From assembly GCF_047302285.1 (NCBI RefSeq), contig NZ_CP154845.1, forward strand, positions 372,001 through 436,000: DNA of 64,000 nucleotides, in the 5' to 3' direction. Below, one piece after another: positions 23,446 to 31,509 of the stretch. The notes beneath the pieces are model-generated. The model saw only the letters and a list, made by a program, of their open reading frames with translations. It was not told the origin of the DNA and made no database searches. Every line of letters begins with the position of its first letter. Positions within the stretch are counted from its first letter, which is position 1. A program made the position numbers and the translations under genes. Origin of the DNA: Robertmurraya sp047302285 (GTDB lineage Bacteria > Bacillota > Bacilli > Bacillales > Cytobacillaceae).

Positions 23446-24864
23446 ATGAACAAAGGACGCGTTGTTCAAGTTATGGGTCCAGTTGTTGACGTAAAGTTCG
23501 CTAGCGGACAACTACCTGAAATCTATAACGCTTTAACAATCGTTAACGAAGCGCGTAACGAATCAGTTGCCATCAACTTAACTCTTGAAGTTGCCCTTCA
23601 TTTAGGTGATGATACAGTTCGTACTATTGCAATGGCTTCAACTGACGGTTTAACTCGTGGAGCTGAAGTAACAGATACTGGTGCACCAATCTCTGTTCCT
23701 GTTGGAGACGTAACATTAGGACGTGTATTCAACGTACTTGGTGAGAACATCGACCTTGATGCGCCACTTCCTGCTGATGCTCGTCGCGATTCAATCCATA
23801 GAGAAGCACCTAAGTTTGAACAGCTTTCAACAGAAGTTGAAATTCTTGAAACTGGAATTAAAGTAGTAGACCTTCTTGCTCCTTACATTAAGGGTGGTAA
23901 AATCGGTCTATTCGGTGGTGCCGGTGTTGGTAAAACCGTTTTAATCCAGGAGTTAATCAATAACATCGCTCAAGAGCACGGCGGTATCTCTGTATTCGCT
24001 GGTGTAGGTGAGCGTACTCGTGAAGGTAATGACCTTTATCATGAAATGACAGATTCAGGCGTTATCAAGAAAACAGCGATGGTATTCGGTCAGATGAACG
24101 AGCCACCAGGAGCACGTATGCGTGTTGCTTTAACTGGTTTGACAATGGCTGAATTCTTCCGTGATGACCAAGGACAAGACGTTCTTTTCTTCATGGATAA
24201 CATCTTCCGTTTCACACAAGCAGGTTCAGAAGTTTCAGCCCTATTAGGACGTATGCCTTCAGCCGTTGGTTACCAACCAACTCTTGCTACTGAAATGGGT
24301 AAACTTCAAGAACGTATTACATCAACTAACGTTGGTTCTGTTACATCTATCCAAGCGATTTACGTTCCTGCCGATGACTATACGGATCCGGCTCCAGCAA
24401 CAACATTCGCTCACTTAGATGCAACAACAAACCTTGAGCGGAAGCTTTCTGAAATGGGTATTTACCCAGCAGTGGATCCTCTTGCATCAACTTCTCGTGC
24501 ATTGTCACCTGAAATTGTTGGAGAAGAACACTATGAAGTAGCTCGTCAGGTTCAATCAACATTACAAAAATATAGAGAATTACAAGATATCATCGCTATC
24601 TTAGGTATGGATGAGCTTTCTGACGAAGATAAGCTTGTTGTATCTCGTGCGCGTCGTATTCAAGTATTCTTATCACAAAACTTCCACGTTGCTGAACAGT
24701 TCACTGGACAGCCAGGTTCATACGTACCTGTTAAAGAAACTGTTAAAGGTTTCAAAGAGATTCTTGAAGGTAAATGGGACCACCTTCCAGAAGATGCATT
24801 CCGTCTCGTAGGTCGCATTGAAGATGTAATCGAGAACGCGAAGAAAATGGGCGTAGAGGTCTAA
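23446..24864 (+). CDS. atpD: ATP synthase F1 subunit beta
   Basis: 472 residues; catalytic P-loop GGAGVGKT (157-164), GERTREGND with the catalytic Glu, and ALLGRMPSAVGYQPTLATEMG. ATG 23446 follows AGGAGGGAAAAAG; the longer in-frame extension runs into the repeat and is not coding. Confidence 0.97.
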   Translation: MNKGRVVQVMGPVVDVKFASGQLPEIYNALTIVNEARNESVAINLTLEVALHLGDDTVRTIAMASTDGLTRGAEVTDTGAPISVPVGDVTLGRVFNVLGENIDLDAPLPADARRDSIHREAPKFEQLSTEVEILETGIKVVDLLAPYIKGGKIGLFGGAGVGKTVLIQELINNIAQEHGGISVFAGVGERTREGNDLYHEMTDSGVIKKTAMVFGQMNEPPGARMRVALTGLTMAEFFRDDQGQDVLFFMDNIFRFTQAGSEVSALLGRMPSAVGYQPTLATEMGKLQERITSTNVGSVTSIQAIYVPADDYTDPAPATTFAHLDATTNLERKLSEMGIYPAVDPLASTSRALSPEIVGEEHYEVARQVQSTLQKYRELQDIIAILGMDELSDEDKLVVSRARRIQVFLSQNFHVAEQFTGQPGSYVPVKETVKGFKEILEGKWDHLPEDAFRLVGRIEDVIENAKKMGVEV

Positions 24865-24886
24865 ACTAGGACCAGGAGGGTAAAAA

Positions 24887-25288
24887 ATGAAGACGATTAA
24901 AGTCAGTGTTGTTACTCCCGATGGCCCGGTGTATGAATCAGAAGTGGAAATGGTCAGTACAAAAGCTCTAAGCGGTGAGCTTGGGATCTTACCAGGACAC
25001 ATTCCAATGGTTGCACCGTTACAAATAGGAGCCGTCCGTTTAATCACGGGTGGAAATACAAAGTATATCGCAGTCAGTGGCGGTTTACTTGAAGTAAGAC
25101 CTGACCAAGTATCGATCTTGGCAGAGTCTGCTGAAGTTTCGGATCACATCGATGTAGAACGTGCAATGAAAGCGAAAGAACGTGCAGAACAACGTTTACA
25201 TGCACAAAAGCAAGAACATGTTGATTTTAAACGTGCTGAACTTGCCTTACAAAGAGCCATCAACCGTATCACGATTGCAGGTAAATAA
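24887..25288 (+). CDS. atpC: ATP synthase F1 subunit epsilon
   Basis: 133 residues: N-terminal beta-sandwich (TIKVSVVTPDGPVYESEVEMVSTKALSGELGILPGHIPMVAPLQIG) and C-terminal two-helix domain that can inhibit ATPase. CCAGGAGG before the ATG. Last gene of the operon, followed by a terminator. Confidence 0.97.
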   Translation: MKTIKVSVVTPDGPVYESEVEMVSTKALSGELGILPGHIPMVAPLQIGAVRLITGGNTKYIAVSGGLLEVRPDQVSILAESAEVSDHIDVERAMKAKERAEQRLHAQKQEHVDFKRAELALQRAINRITIAGK

Positions 25289-25298
25289 TCAATTACCA

Positions 25299-25338
25299 AA
25301 CACCTTTCGGTTATAAATAGCCGGAGGGTGTTTTTTTT
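25299..25338 (+). terminator. Rho-independent terminator of the atp operon
   Basis: AACACC(T)TTCGG / CCGGAGGGTGTT stem followed by eight T. Confidence 0.85.
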
Positions 25339-25401
25339 GCGGAATTAGCGAAAATAGTTGGAAGCTACTTGAGCTAGCTTCCAACCAGTTATTAGTTGAT
25401 G

Positions 25402-25708
25402 CGCAATAAATTCCGAGAGCTGCGCAATCATTCACGAAAGCACCGCAATTAACTTTGGAAGGTACGCAATTAGTCCAATAACTTGCACAATTATTTAAGG
25501 AAGCTCCGCAATCCCAAGATAGAATACAAATTTTATAGAAAATTTTGGAGCGGAATCTGTAGAAATAACGAAGATCCGCAATTACCCCCGAAACTCCCGC
25601 AATTATCGCCAAAAGCCCCGCAATTAACACCAAAAGCCCCGCAATCATTGCCAAAACCCCCGCAATAAACCGCAAAACCCCCGCAATAAACCGCAAAACC
25701 CCCGCAAT
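25402..25708 (+). repeat. 21-bp CGCAAT array B3 (two sub-arrays, 13 units)
   Basis: Sub-array one: CGCAAT at 25402, 25423, 25444, 25465, a degenerate unit near 25486, and 25507. Sub-array two, 70 bp on: 25577, 25598, 25619, 25640, 25661, 25682, 25703. Spacers in the second are more uniform (AAACCCC endings), as if younger. Lies about 65 bases after the atp terminator. Confidence 0.9.
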
Positions 25709-26113
25709 CCCCCCGAAACTCTCCCACAAACACCTCACCAACCCTAACAAAACGCAATACAAATCGACAATCGCTCCAAAAAATCCAACAACTCTAGCAT
25801 AACCCACTAAAAATGACACATTTTCCTGTAAAAAACCGAAAAAAACTGAAGACCTCTCTACAACATCAAATTTCCCCAAATCCCGTCAATCACAATCGAA
25901 AATTTCAACACACACTATCATCCTAAGAAAACAGTTCGTTAAATAGTGAACAATTATTGACAATTCTCACAGACAAGAACAATAAACTAGCTTTTAATAG
26001 AAGAGTAGGGCTGAGGACAGATTGGAAATATAGGTATTTTCAGGATAAAACATTGGAAAATCTTTACTATCAAAAAAATGGAAGATTGTCATTTTAAAAG
26101 TCTCCAGGCTTTA
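25709..26113. other. Intergenic stretch before the nuo promoter
   Basis: About 400 bases with no convincing gene. The first part is C/A-rich and continues the composition of array B3; the rest is AT-rich leader-type sequence. Confidence 0.5.
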
Positions 26114-26142
26114 TCGACACAAGTTTGTAACAATGTTATAAT
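26114..26142 (+). promoter_or_regulatory. Sigma-A promoter of the nuo operon
   Basis: TCGACA (26114-26119), 17-bp spacer, TATAAT (26137-26142), with a TG one base before the -10. Confidence 0.75.
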
Positions 26143-26201
26143 GAATTCGGTTACAAGTTAAAAAGTTTTGAAAAGTTATACGACTTTGGAGGGGAAGGGG
26201 T

Positions 26202-26576
26202 ATGGAACTTTTAAACTTATATCAGAATAACTATCTGATTGTAGTGGTGTTTCTATGTCTCGGGGTATTATTACCAGTGGTGGCCCTGTTTTTGGCAAAA
26301 CTTTTACGTCCAAGTGTTCCTTCGGATGCAAAATACACCACATATGAAAGTGGTAACGATCCATTTAATGACTCGCTCATTCAATTTAACGTTCGTTACT
26401 ATATTTTTGCCCTGTTATTCGTCATTTTTGACGTGGAAACAGTCTTTTTGTATCCATGGGCAGTTGCCTATGAAAAGCTCGGGATATTCGCTTTAATAGA
26501 AATGCTTATTTTCGTATTTATGCTACTTATCGGACTTGTCTATGCATGGAAGAAGAAGGTGCTAAAATGGATTTAA
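26202..26576 (+). CDS. nuoA: NADH-quinone oxidoreductase subunit A
   Basis: 124 residues, three membrane helices, with the loop KYTTYESGNDPFNDSLIQFNVRYYIFALLFVIFDVETVFLYPWA that lines the quinone entry. GGAGGGG serves the ATG. Overlaps the next gene. First gene of an 11-gene operon. Confidence 0.95.
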   Translation: MELLNLYQNNYLIVVVFLCLGVLLPVVALFLAKLLRPSVPSDAKYTTYESGNDPFNDSLIQFNVRYYIFALLFVIFDVETVFLYPWAVAYEKLGIFALIEMLIFVFMLLIGLVYAWKKKVLKWI

Positions 26577-27079
26577 GACTAGAGAACATCTCACCAGAGG
26601 AAATGGAAGAGGTAAGACGATCAGTTCTTGTGGCATCACTTGATCAAATAAAAGGCTGGGCTCGGAGTAATTCATTGTGGCCAATGACATTCGGGCTTGC
26701 TTGTTGTGCCATCGAAATGATGGCGTCAAGTAGTGCTCATTATGATTTGGACCGTTATGGAACCTTTTATCGGAATTCTCCACGCCAATCAGATGTCATG
26801 ATTGTTTCTGGAACCGTGACAAAGAAAATGGCTCCAATTTTAAGGCGTTTATATGATCAAATGGCGGAACCGAAATGGGTTATTGCCATGGGCTCTTGTG
26901 CGACAGCTGGAGGACCGTATGTGAAATCCTATTCAGTCGTTAAAGGGGTTGACCAAATCGTTCCAGTGGATGTCTATATTCCAGGATGCCCACCAAACCC
27001 AGCAGCCCTAATCTATGGAATCAATAAATTAAAAGAGAAAATCCGTTACGAGGCGAAGACCGGGAAGAAGGTGATCTAA
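26567..27079 (+). CDS. nuoB: NADH-quinone oxidoreductase subunit B
   Basis: 170 residues; carries the N2 iron-sulfur cluster with ligands Cys46, Cys47, Cys111 and Cys141 (TFGLACCAIEMM, MGSCATAGG, IPGCPPNP). ATG 26567 has AGAAGAAGG upstream and overlaps nuoA by 10 bases; an ATG at 26546 is less likely. Confidence 0.95.
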   Translation: MDLRLENISPEEMEEVRRSVLVASLDQIKGWARSNSLWPMTFGLACCAIEMMASSSAHYDLDRYGTFYRNSPRQSDVMIVSGTVTKKMAPILRRLYDQMAEPKWVIAMGSCATAGGPYVKSYSVVKGVDQIVPVDVYIPGCPPNPAALIYGINKLKEKIRYEAKTGKKVI

Positions 27080-27082
27080 TCG

Positions 27083-28024
27083 ATGAGCGGAGAAAAAGAT
27101 TTAGAACAACTAAAAAGAGAAGCAGCTGAAAAAGCGAAAGCGGCAGCACTAGCGAAAAAGAAAGCGCAAGAACAACAAGAAGCGTCAGCACCGGAAGCAA
27201 TCGATGCTGATGACCTTGCGAAGAAAAAAGCCGTCGCAGCTGCGAAAGCAAAGGCTGCCGCTGCAGCCAAAGCGAAAGCTGCAAGAGCGAACGGAGAGAC
27301 TCCAGAAGAGACAGGCGGAGATGGTGCGAAGGCGAAAGCAATAGCAGCCGCTAAGGCCAAAGCTGCTGCAGCCGCGAAAGCAAAAGCCGCCGCGAAAGCG
27401 AAACAAGAAGGCGGGGATGCAGGAGGCGATGATGCAAAGGCAAAAGCGATTGCCGCCGCGAAAGCAAAAGCTGCCGCCGCTGCAGCAGCCAGAGCCAAAG
27501 CAGGTGGGAAGACCGCCGCAGCACCTGTTGAAGAGGAAAAGCCTTCAGCCAATCAGCCATATCTTGATAAATATGTCAAAGTAATCGAACAGCATCTTGG
27601 GAATGGTATTTTAGAAGAATCCTATATTAATAGGCTTTCCAAGGATGTTCCTACCCTTGTTGTGAAACGGGAGACCTATTATAAAGTCGTACAATTCCTT
27701 AAATATAATGAACAATTAGGCTTTGATTATTTATCAGAGCTGCATGGTGTCGATTATGAGACCCATATGGAAGTTTATGCACACCTGTATTCCTATAAAA
27801 ATAGCCAATCAGTCGCTATAAAAGTGAAGCTAGATCGGGATGAACCAACCGTTGAATCATTGTGTCCTCTCTGGGCTGGAGCGAACTGGCCTGAATGTGA
27901 GGCATATGATTTGTTAGGAATCAAGTTTCTCAATCATCCGAATCTACACCGCATTATGCTTGGTGAAGATTGGGTCGGTCATCCACTTAGAAAAGACTAT
28001 GAACCGTATGATGTGGAGGTGTAA
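27083..28024 (+). CDS. nuoC: NADH-quinone oxidoreductase subunit C with Lys/Ala-rich N-terminal extension
   Basis: 313 residues. The C-terminal half (about 158-310) is the NuoC domain (FDYLSELHGVDY, ESLCPLWAGANWPECEAYDLLGIKF, LHRIMLGEDWVGHPLRKDYEPYDVEV). The first ~155 residues are low-complexity: repeated AKAKAAAAAKAKAA blocks split by Gly/Asp/Glu-rich pieces, predicting long positively charged helices. Similar extensions exist in other Bacillus NuoC proteins, as far as I recall. Its role is unknown; it may occupy the surface where NuoE/F/G would dock, but that is inference. Confidence 0.93.
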   Translation: MSGEKDLEQLKREAAEKAKAAALAKKKAQEQQEASAPEAIDADDLAKKKAVAAAKAKAAAAAKAKAARANGETPEETGGDGAKAKAIAAAKAKAAAAAKAKAAAKAKQEGGDAGGDDAKAKAIAAAKAKAAAAAAARAKAGGKTAAAPVEEEKPSANQPYLDKYVKVIEQHLGNGILEESYINRLSKDVPTLVVKRETYYKVVQFLKYNEQLGFDYLSELHGVDYETHMEVYAHLYSYKNSQSVAIKVKLDRDEPTVESLCPLWAGANWPECEAYDLLGIKFLNHPNLHRIMLGEDWVGHPLRKDYEPYDVEV

Positions 28025-28026
28025 AC

Positions 28027-29127
28027 ATGCTCAGAACAGAAGAAATGCTTTTGAACGTAGGACCTCAGCATCCTAGTACACACGGTGTCTTTCGGTTAAT
28101 TTTAAAAATTGATGGTGAAACCATTAAAGAAGCGAAACCGGTAATTGGCTACCTCCATCGTGGTACGGAGAAGCTGGCAGAAGACCTTCAATACACACAA
28201 ATTATTCCATATACCGACCGGATGGACTATGTTTCCGCCATGACAAACAATTATGTCATCTGTCATGCAGTGGAAACGATGATGGGAATCGAAATTCCTG
28301 AGCGTGCCGAATATCTACGGGTCATGGCAATGGAACTTGGCCGCGTTTCCAGTCACCTTTTATGGTGGGGGACATTTGTACTCGATTTAGGAGCGACAAG
28401 TCCACTCCTTTATGCATTCCGTGAAAGAGAAATGATTCTTAATCTATTAAACGAACTGTCTGGTGCCCGTTTAACCTTTAACTATATGCGTGTTGGTGGA
28501 GTTAAATGGGATGCGCCAGAAGGCTGGGTTGATAAAGTAAGAGAATTCATTCCTCATATGCGTGAGCAGATCAAAGGGTATCATGACCTTGTGACAGGAA
28601 ATGAAATCTTCCTTAATCGTGTAAAAGGAATTGGAAAATATACAAAAGAAGATGCGCTCAATTATTCGTTAAGCGGGGCAAACCTTCGTTGTACAGGGGT
28701 CAAATGGGATCTGCGTAAAAATGAGCCATACTCCATTTACGACCGATTCGATTTTGATGTACCAACAAGGGAAGAGGGAGATGTGCTATCTCGCTATCAT
28801 GTTCGCTTTGCAGAGATAGAAGAATCTTTGAAAATATTAGAGCAATGCGTGGAACAGTTTCCAGAAGAAGGACCGGTCATCGCGAAGGTGCCTAAAATCA
28901 TTAAGGCGCCAAAAGGAGAAGCCTTTGTTAGAATTGAATCTCCACGTGGTGAAATTGGTTGTTACATCGCAAGTGATGGAAAGAAAGAACCGTACCGTTT
29001 AAAATTTAGAAGACCATCATTTTATAATCTGCAAATTCTTCCTAAGCTTTTGGAAGGAGAAAGCATCTCGAATTTAATTGCCATTCTAGGAGCAGTTGAC
29101 ATTATCCTAGGGGAGGTGGATGGCTAA
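28027..29127 (+). CDS. nuoD: NADH-quinone oxidoreductase subunit D
   Basis: 366 residues, 49-kDa-type subunit forming the quinone site with NuoB: MLLNVGPQHPSTHGVFRLILKIDGE, GYLHRGTEKLAE, YTDRMDYVSAMTNN and ESPRGEIGCYIASDGKKEPYRLKFRRPSF. Start two bases after nuoC, stop overlapping the nuoH ATG by one base. Confidence 0.96.
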   Translation: MLRTEEMLLNVGPQHPSTHGVFRLILKIDGETIKEAKPVIGYLHRGTEKLAEDLQYTQIIPYTDRMDYVSAMTNNYVICHAVETMMGIEIPERAEYLRVMAMELGRVSSHLLWWGTFVLDLGATSPLLYAFREREMILNLLNELSGARLTFNYMRVGGVKWDAPEGWVDKVREFIPHMREQIKGYHDLVTGNEIFLNRVKGIGKYTKEDALNYSLSGANLRCTGVKWDLRKNEPYSIYDRFDFDVPTREEGDVLSRYHVRFAEIEESLKILEQCVEQFPEEGPVIAKVPKIIKAPKGEAFVRIESPRGEIGCYIASDGKKEPYRLKFRRPSFYNLQILPKLLEGESISNLIAILGAVDIILGEVDG

Positions 29128-30137
29128 TGGTACAGGATTTATTGCACTCACAGCCGGGACTATTAAACTTTGGGATTTTCTTTTTACTAGCAGTCGTTTT
29201 TTTATTCGTCATTCTCGGTTTTGTTACATATGCCATTTTGGCAGAGCGAAAAGTAATGGGTTTTATGCAGATGCGATACGGTCCAAATCAGGTCGGTGGT
29301 CCATGGGGATTGCTGCAAACCGTGGCAGACGTCTTAAAACTTTTACTAAAAGAGGATACGATTCCCAAGTTAGCAGACAGACCGTTATTTATTTTAGCAC
29401 CTGTTATTGCATTTGCGCCGTCTTTTATCGTCATTGCAACGATCCCGTTTACGGATAAATTACAATTTGCCGACATTGGTGTGGGTCTTCTCTATTATAT
29501 TGCCGTTTCAGGGCTGACCACGATCGGAGTGGTGATGGCTGGCTGGTCATCCAATAATAAATACGCCTTACTTGGTGGAATGCGTGCCGCTGCACAGATG
29601 ATTTCATATGAAATTCCGCTTGTCATGTCTGTCCTTGGAGTTATCCTTTTAACGGGAAGCATGAATTTAAATGAAATTGTTGCAGCCCAGGAAAATGTTT
29701 GGTACATTCTTCTCCAGCCAATCGGATTTTTAGTCTTTTTCATTGCATCTGTGGCAGAATTAAACCGAATTCCATTTGACCTTCCAGAAGCGGAAAATGA
29801 ACTGATTGCCGGGTATTTTGTTGAGTATTCTGGCTTCCGTTGGGCGTTTTTTATGCTCGCTGAATACGTCTATATGTTTGCGATGGCCTCACTGACGACG
29901 GTGTTATTCTTAGGAGGCTGGCTGCCAATCTTCTCGTTCCTAGACTTTATTCCAGGAGCCGTCTGGTTTGCCTTGAAATTCAGTTTCGTCGTCTTTATTC
30001 TCCTATGGTTTCGCAGTACGTTCCCACGTATTAAGGCGGACCAGTTGATGGAATTTGGTTGGAAGGTACTGTTACCGGTGGCACTTGCAAATATCTTCTT
30101 AACGGCCATTATTAAGGAGCTTCTAAGCCTTTTTTAA
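29127..30137 (+). CDS. nuoH: NADH-quinone oxidoreductase subunit H
   Basis: 336 residues, eight membrane helices: ERKVMGFMQMRYGPNQVGGPWGLLQTVADVLKLLLKED, EIPLVMSVLGV, AELNRIPFDLPEAENELIAGYFVEYSG. Membrane anchor of the quinone chamber. GGGGAGGTGG precedes the ATG. Confidence 0.96.
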   Translation: MVQDLLHSQPGLLNFGIFFLLAVVFLFVILGFVTYAILAERKVMGFMQMRYGPNQVGGPWGLLQTVADVLKLLLKEDTIPKLADRPLFILAPVIAFAPSFIVIATIPFTDKLQFADIGVGLLYYIAVSGLTTIGVVMAGWSSNNKYALLGGMRAAAQMISYEIPLVMSVLGVILLTGSMNLNEIVAAQENVWYILLQPIGFLVFFIASVAELNRIPFDLPEAENELIAGYFVEYSGFRWAFFMLAEYVYMFAMASLTTVLFLGGWLPIFSFLDFIPGAVWFALKFSFVVFILLWFRSTFPRIKADQLMEFGWKVLLPVALANIFLTAIIKELLSLF

Positions 30138-30173
30138 GAGATTTATCACTTTTATCATAAGGGGTGAAAATAC

Positions 30174-30593
30174 ATGCTTGGATTAGCGAAAGGTTTAAAG
30201 TATACCCTGAAAAACTTAACAAAGGAAAAACCAACCTACGATTATCCGAAAAAACCGATTCCTTTGCCAGACCGATTTCGAGGGATCCAGAAGTTTTACC
30301 CGGAAAAATGTATTGTTTGTAACCAATGTGCCAATATTTGTCCGACCGATTGCATTCAATTAACGGGGAAAAAGCATCCTGATCCAACGAAAAAGGGGAA
30401 AATCATTGATACGTATGATATCAATTTTGAAATTTGTATCCTTTGCGATTTATGTACAGAGGTTTGTCCGACAGAAGCGATCGTCATGACCAATAATTTT
30501 GAGCTTGCCGAGTATAGCCGCGATGATCTTTTTAAAAACCTTGAATGGTTGGACGAAAATGATGAGAATGTTCGGAAGGTGAATAAAGCATGA
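30174..30593 (+). CDS. nuoI: NADH-quinone oxidoreductase subunit I
   Basis: 139 residues with two [4Fe-4S] motifs: Cys46, 49, 52, 56 and Cys88, 91, 94, 98 (CIVCNQCANICP; CILCDLCTEVCP). These are the N6a/N6b electron wire toward N2. Because NuoE/F/G are absent, this subunit is the likely entry point for electrons from another donor. Stop overlaps nuoJ. Confidence 0.95.
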   Translation: MLGLAKGLKYTLKNLTKEKPTYDYPKKPIPLPDRFRGIQKFYPEKCIVCNQCANICPTDCIQLTGKKHPDPTKKGKIIDTYDINFEICILCDLCTEVCPTEAIVMTNNFELAEYSRDDLFKNLEWLDENDENVRKVNKA

Positions 30594-31111
30594 CATTTTC
30601 AGGTGAACTACTAGCATTCCTTATTCTAGCCATTGTTGCGGTCATGGGAGGCGTGTTCTTACTCCATTTATCAAAGGTTGTGCATATGGTCGTTGCACTT
30701 GTCTTTACATTTGTCAGTTTGGCAGGGATATACATCCTCTTGTCAGCGGAATTTGTGGCAGTCGTACAAATCCTGATCTATTCAGGTGCGATTACGATTA
30801 TTATGCTCTTTGGGATCATGCTGACGCGCCATAGTGATCGAAGTGAGGAACAGGGAGGAAGACTGAGAAAAATTCTACTGTTCCTTGGTGTACTTGGCTT
30901 TGCCTTTGCAGTCTACATTGGGATTTATAATTTAGACTTCAATTCACAGCCAGTCGCCCTTCATGAAAATAATACGGAACAAATTGGGATCGCCCTTTAC
31001 TCTAAATTTATTATTCCATTTGAGTTAACGTCTGTTGTCCTTTTAGTGGCACTAATCGGAGCGATTATTCTAGCGAAAAAAGATGATGAAGAGGAGGCGA
31101 AAAAGGAATGA
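30590..31111 (+). CDS. nuoJ: NADH-quinone oxidoreductase subunit J
   Basis: 173 residues, five membrane helices, with VQILIYSGAITIIMLFGIML, the conserved NuoJ helix 3 near the proton path. Overlaps nuoI and nuoK by four bases each (ATGA-type junctions). Confidence 0.93.
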   Translation: MTFSGELLAFLILAIVAVMGGVFLLHLSKVVHMVVALVFTFVSLAGIYILLSAEFVAVVQILIYSGAITIIMLFGIMLTRHSDRSEEQGGRLRKILLFLGVLGFAFAVYIGIYNLDFNSQPVALHENNTEQIGIALYSKFIIPFELTSVVLLVALIGAIILAKKDDEEEAKKE

Positions 31112-31422
31112 GTGGAGTTCCCATTTCTGCCTACCTTACGCTTGCCTTAGTGTTATTTTGTATCGGCCTATATGGTGCACTAACAAAGCGTAATACGGTC
31201 ATCGTGTTAATTTCAATCGAGCTCATGCTCAATGCGGTCAACATTAACTTAGTCGCATTTAGCAAATACGGCATGGCTCCTTCAATTGACGGGCAAGTAT
31301 TCGCCCTCTTTACGATTGCTATTGCTGCGGCAGAGGCGGCAGTCGGTCTCGCGATCTTAATCGCCCTTTACCGCAACCGTAAAACAGTCAATATTGATGA
31401 AATGGACACGATGAAAAACTAA
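31108..31422 (+). CDS. nuoK: NADH-quinone oxidoreductase subunit K
   Basis: 104 residues, three helices with the buried Glu residues of the proton channel: IGLYGALTKRNTVIVLISIELMLNAVNINLV and AAAEAAVGLAILIALYRN. Confidence 0.95.
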   Translation: MSGVPISAYLTLALVLFCIGLYGALTKRNTVIVLISIELMLNAVNINLVAFSKYGMAPSIDGQVFALFTIAIAAAEAAVGLAILIALYRNRKTVNIDEMDTMKN

Positions 31423-31438
31423 TATAACTGGTACACGA

Positions 31439-31486
31439 CCCGCTCGAAACGCGGGCCTCAATCAAACGCGTGAGAACAAGCGCGTT
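31439..31486 (+). other. Two small hairpins between nuoK and nuoL
   Basis: CCCGC / GCGGG (31439-31455) and AACGCG / CGCGTT (31465-31486). No T-run follows either. They end five bases before the nuoL ribosome site and could affect processing or nuoL translation. Confidence 0.5.
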
Positions 31487-31509
31487 CTAAAAAGGGGATT
31501 GTGATATTG

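Noticed and set aside
25402..25708. Plasmid-like iterons or replication origin
   Set aside because: No Rep gene, DnaA boxes or AT-rich unwinding region with the array; the same arrays occur at several chromosomal gene ends.
25289..25879. Minus-strand frame with IAGVLxx heptads (also at 13557-13778 and 61989-62195)
   Set aside because: The 21-bp period equals seven codons, so ATTGCGGG reads Ile-Ala-Gly in one frame at every array. No ribosome sites, starts differ and spacers do not vary by codon position.
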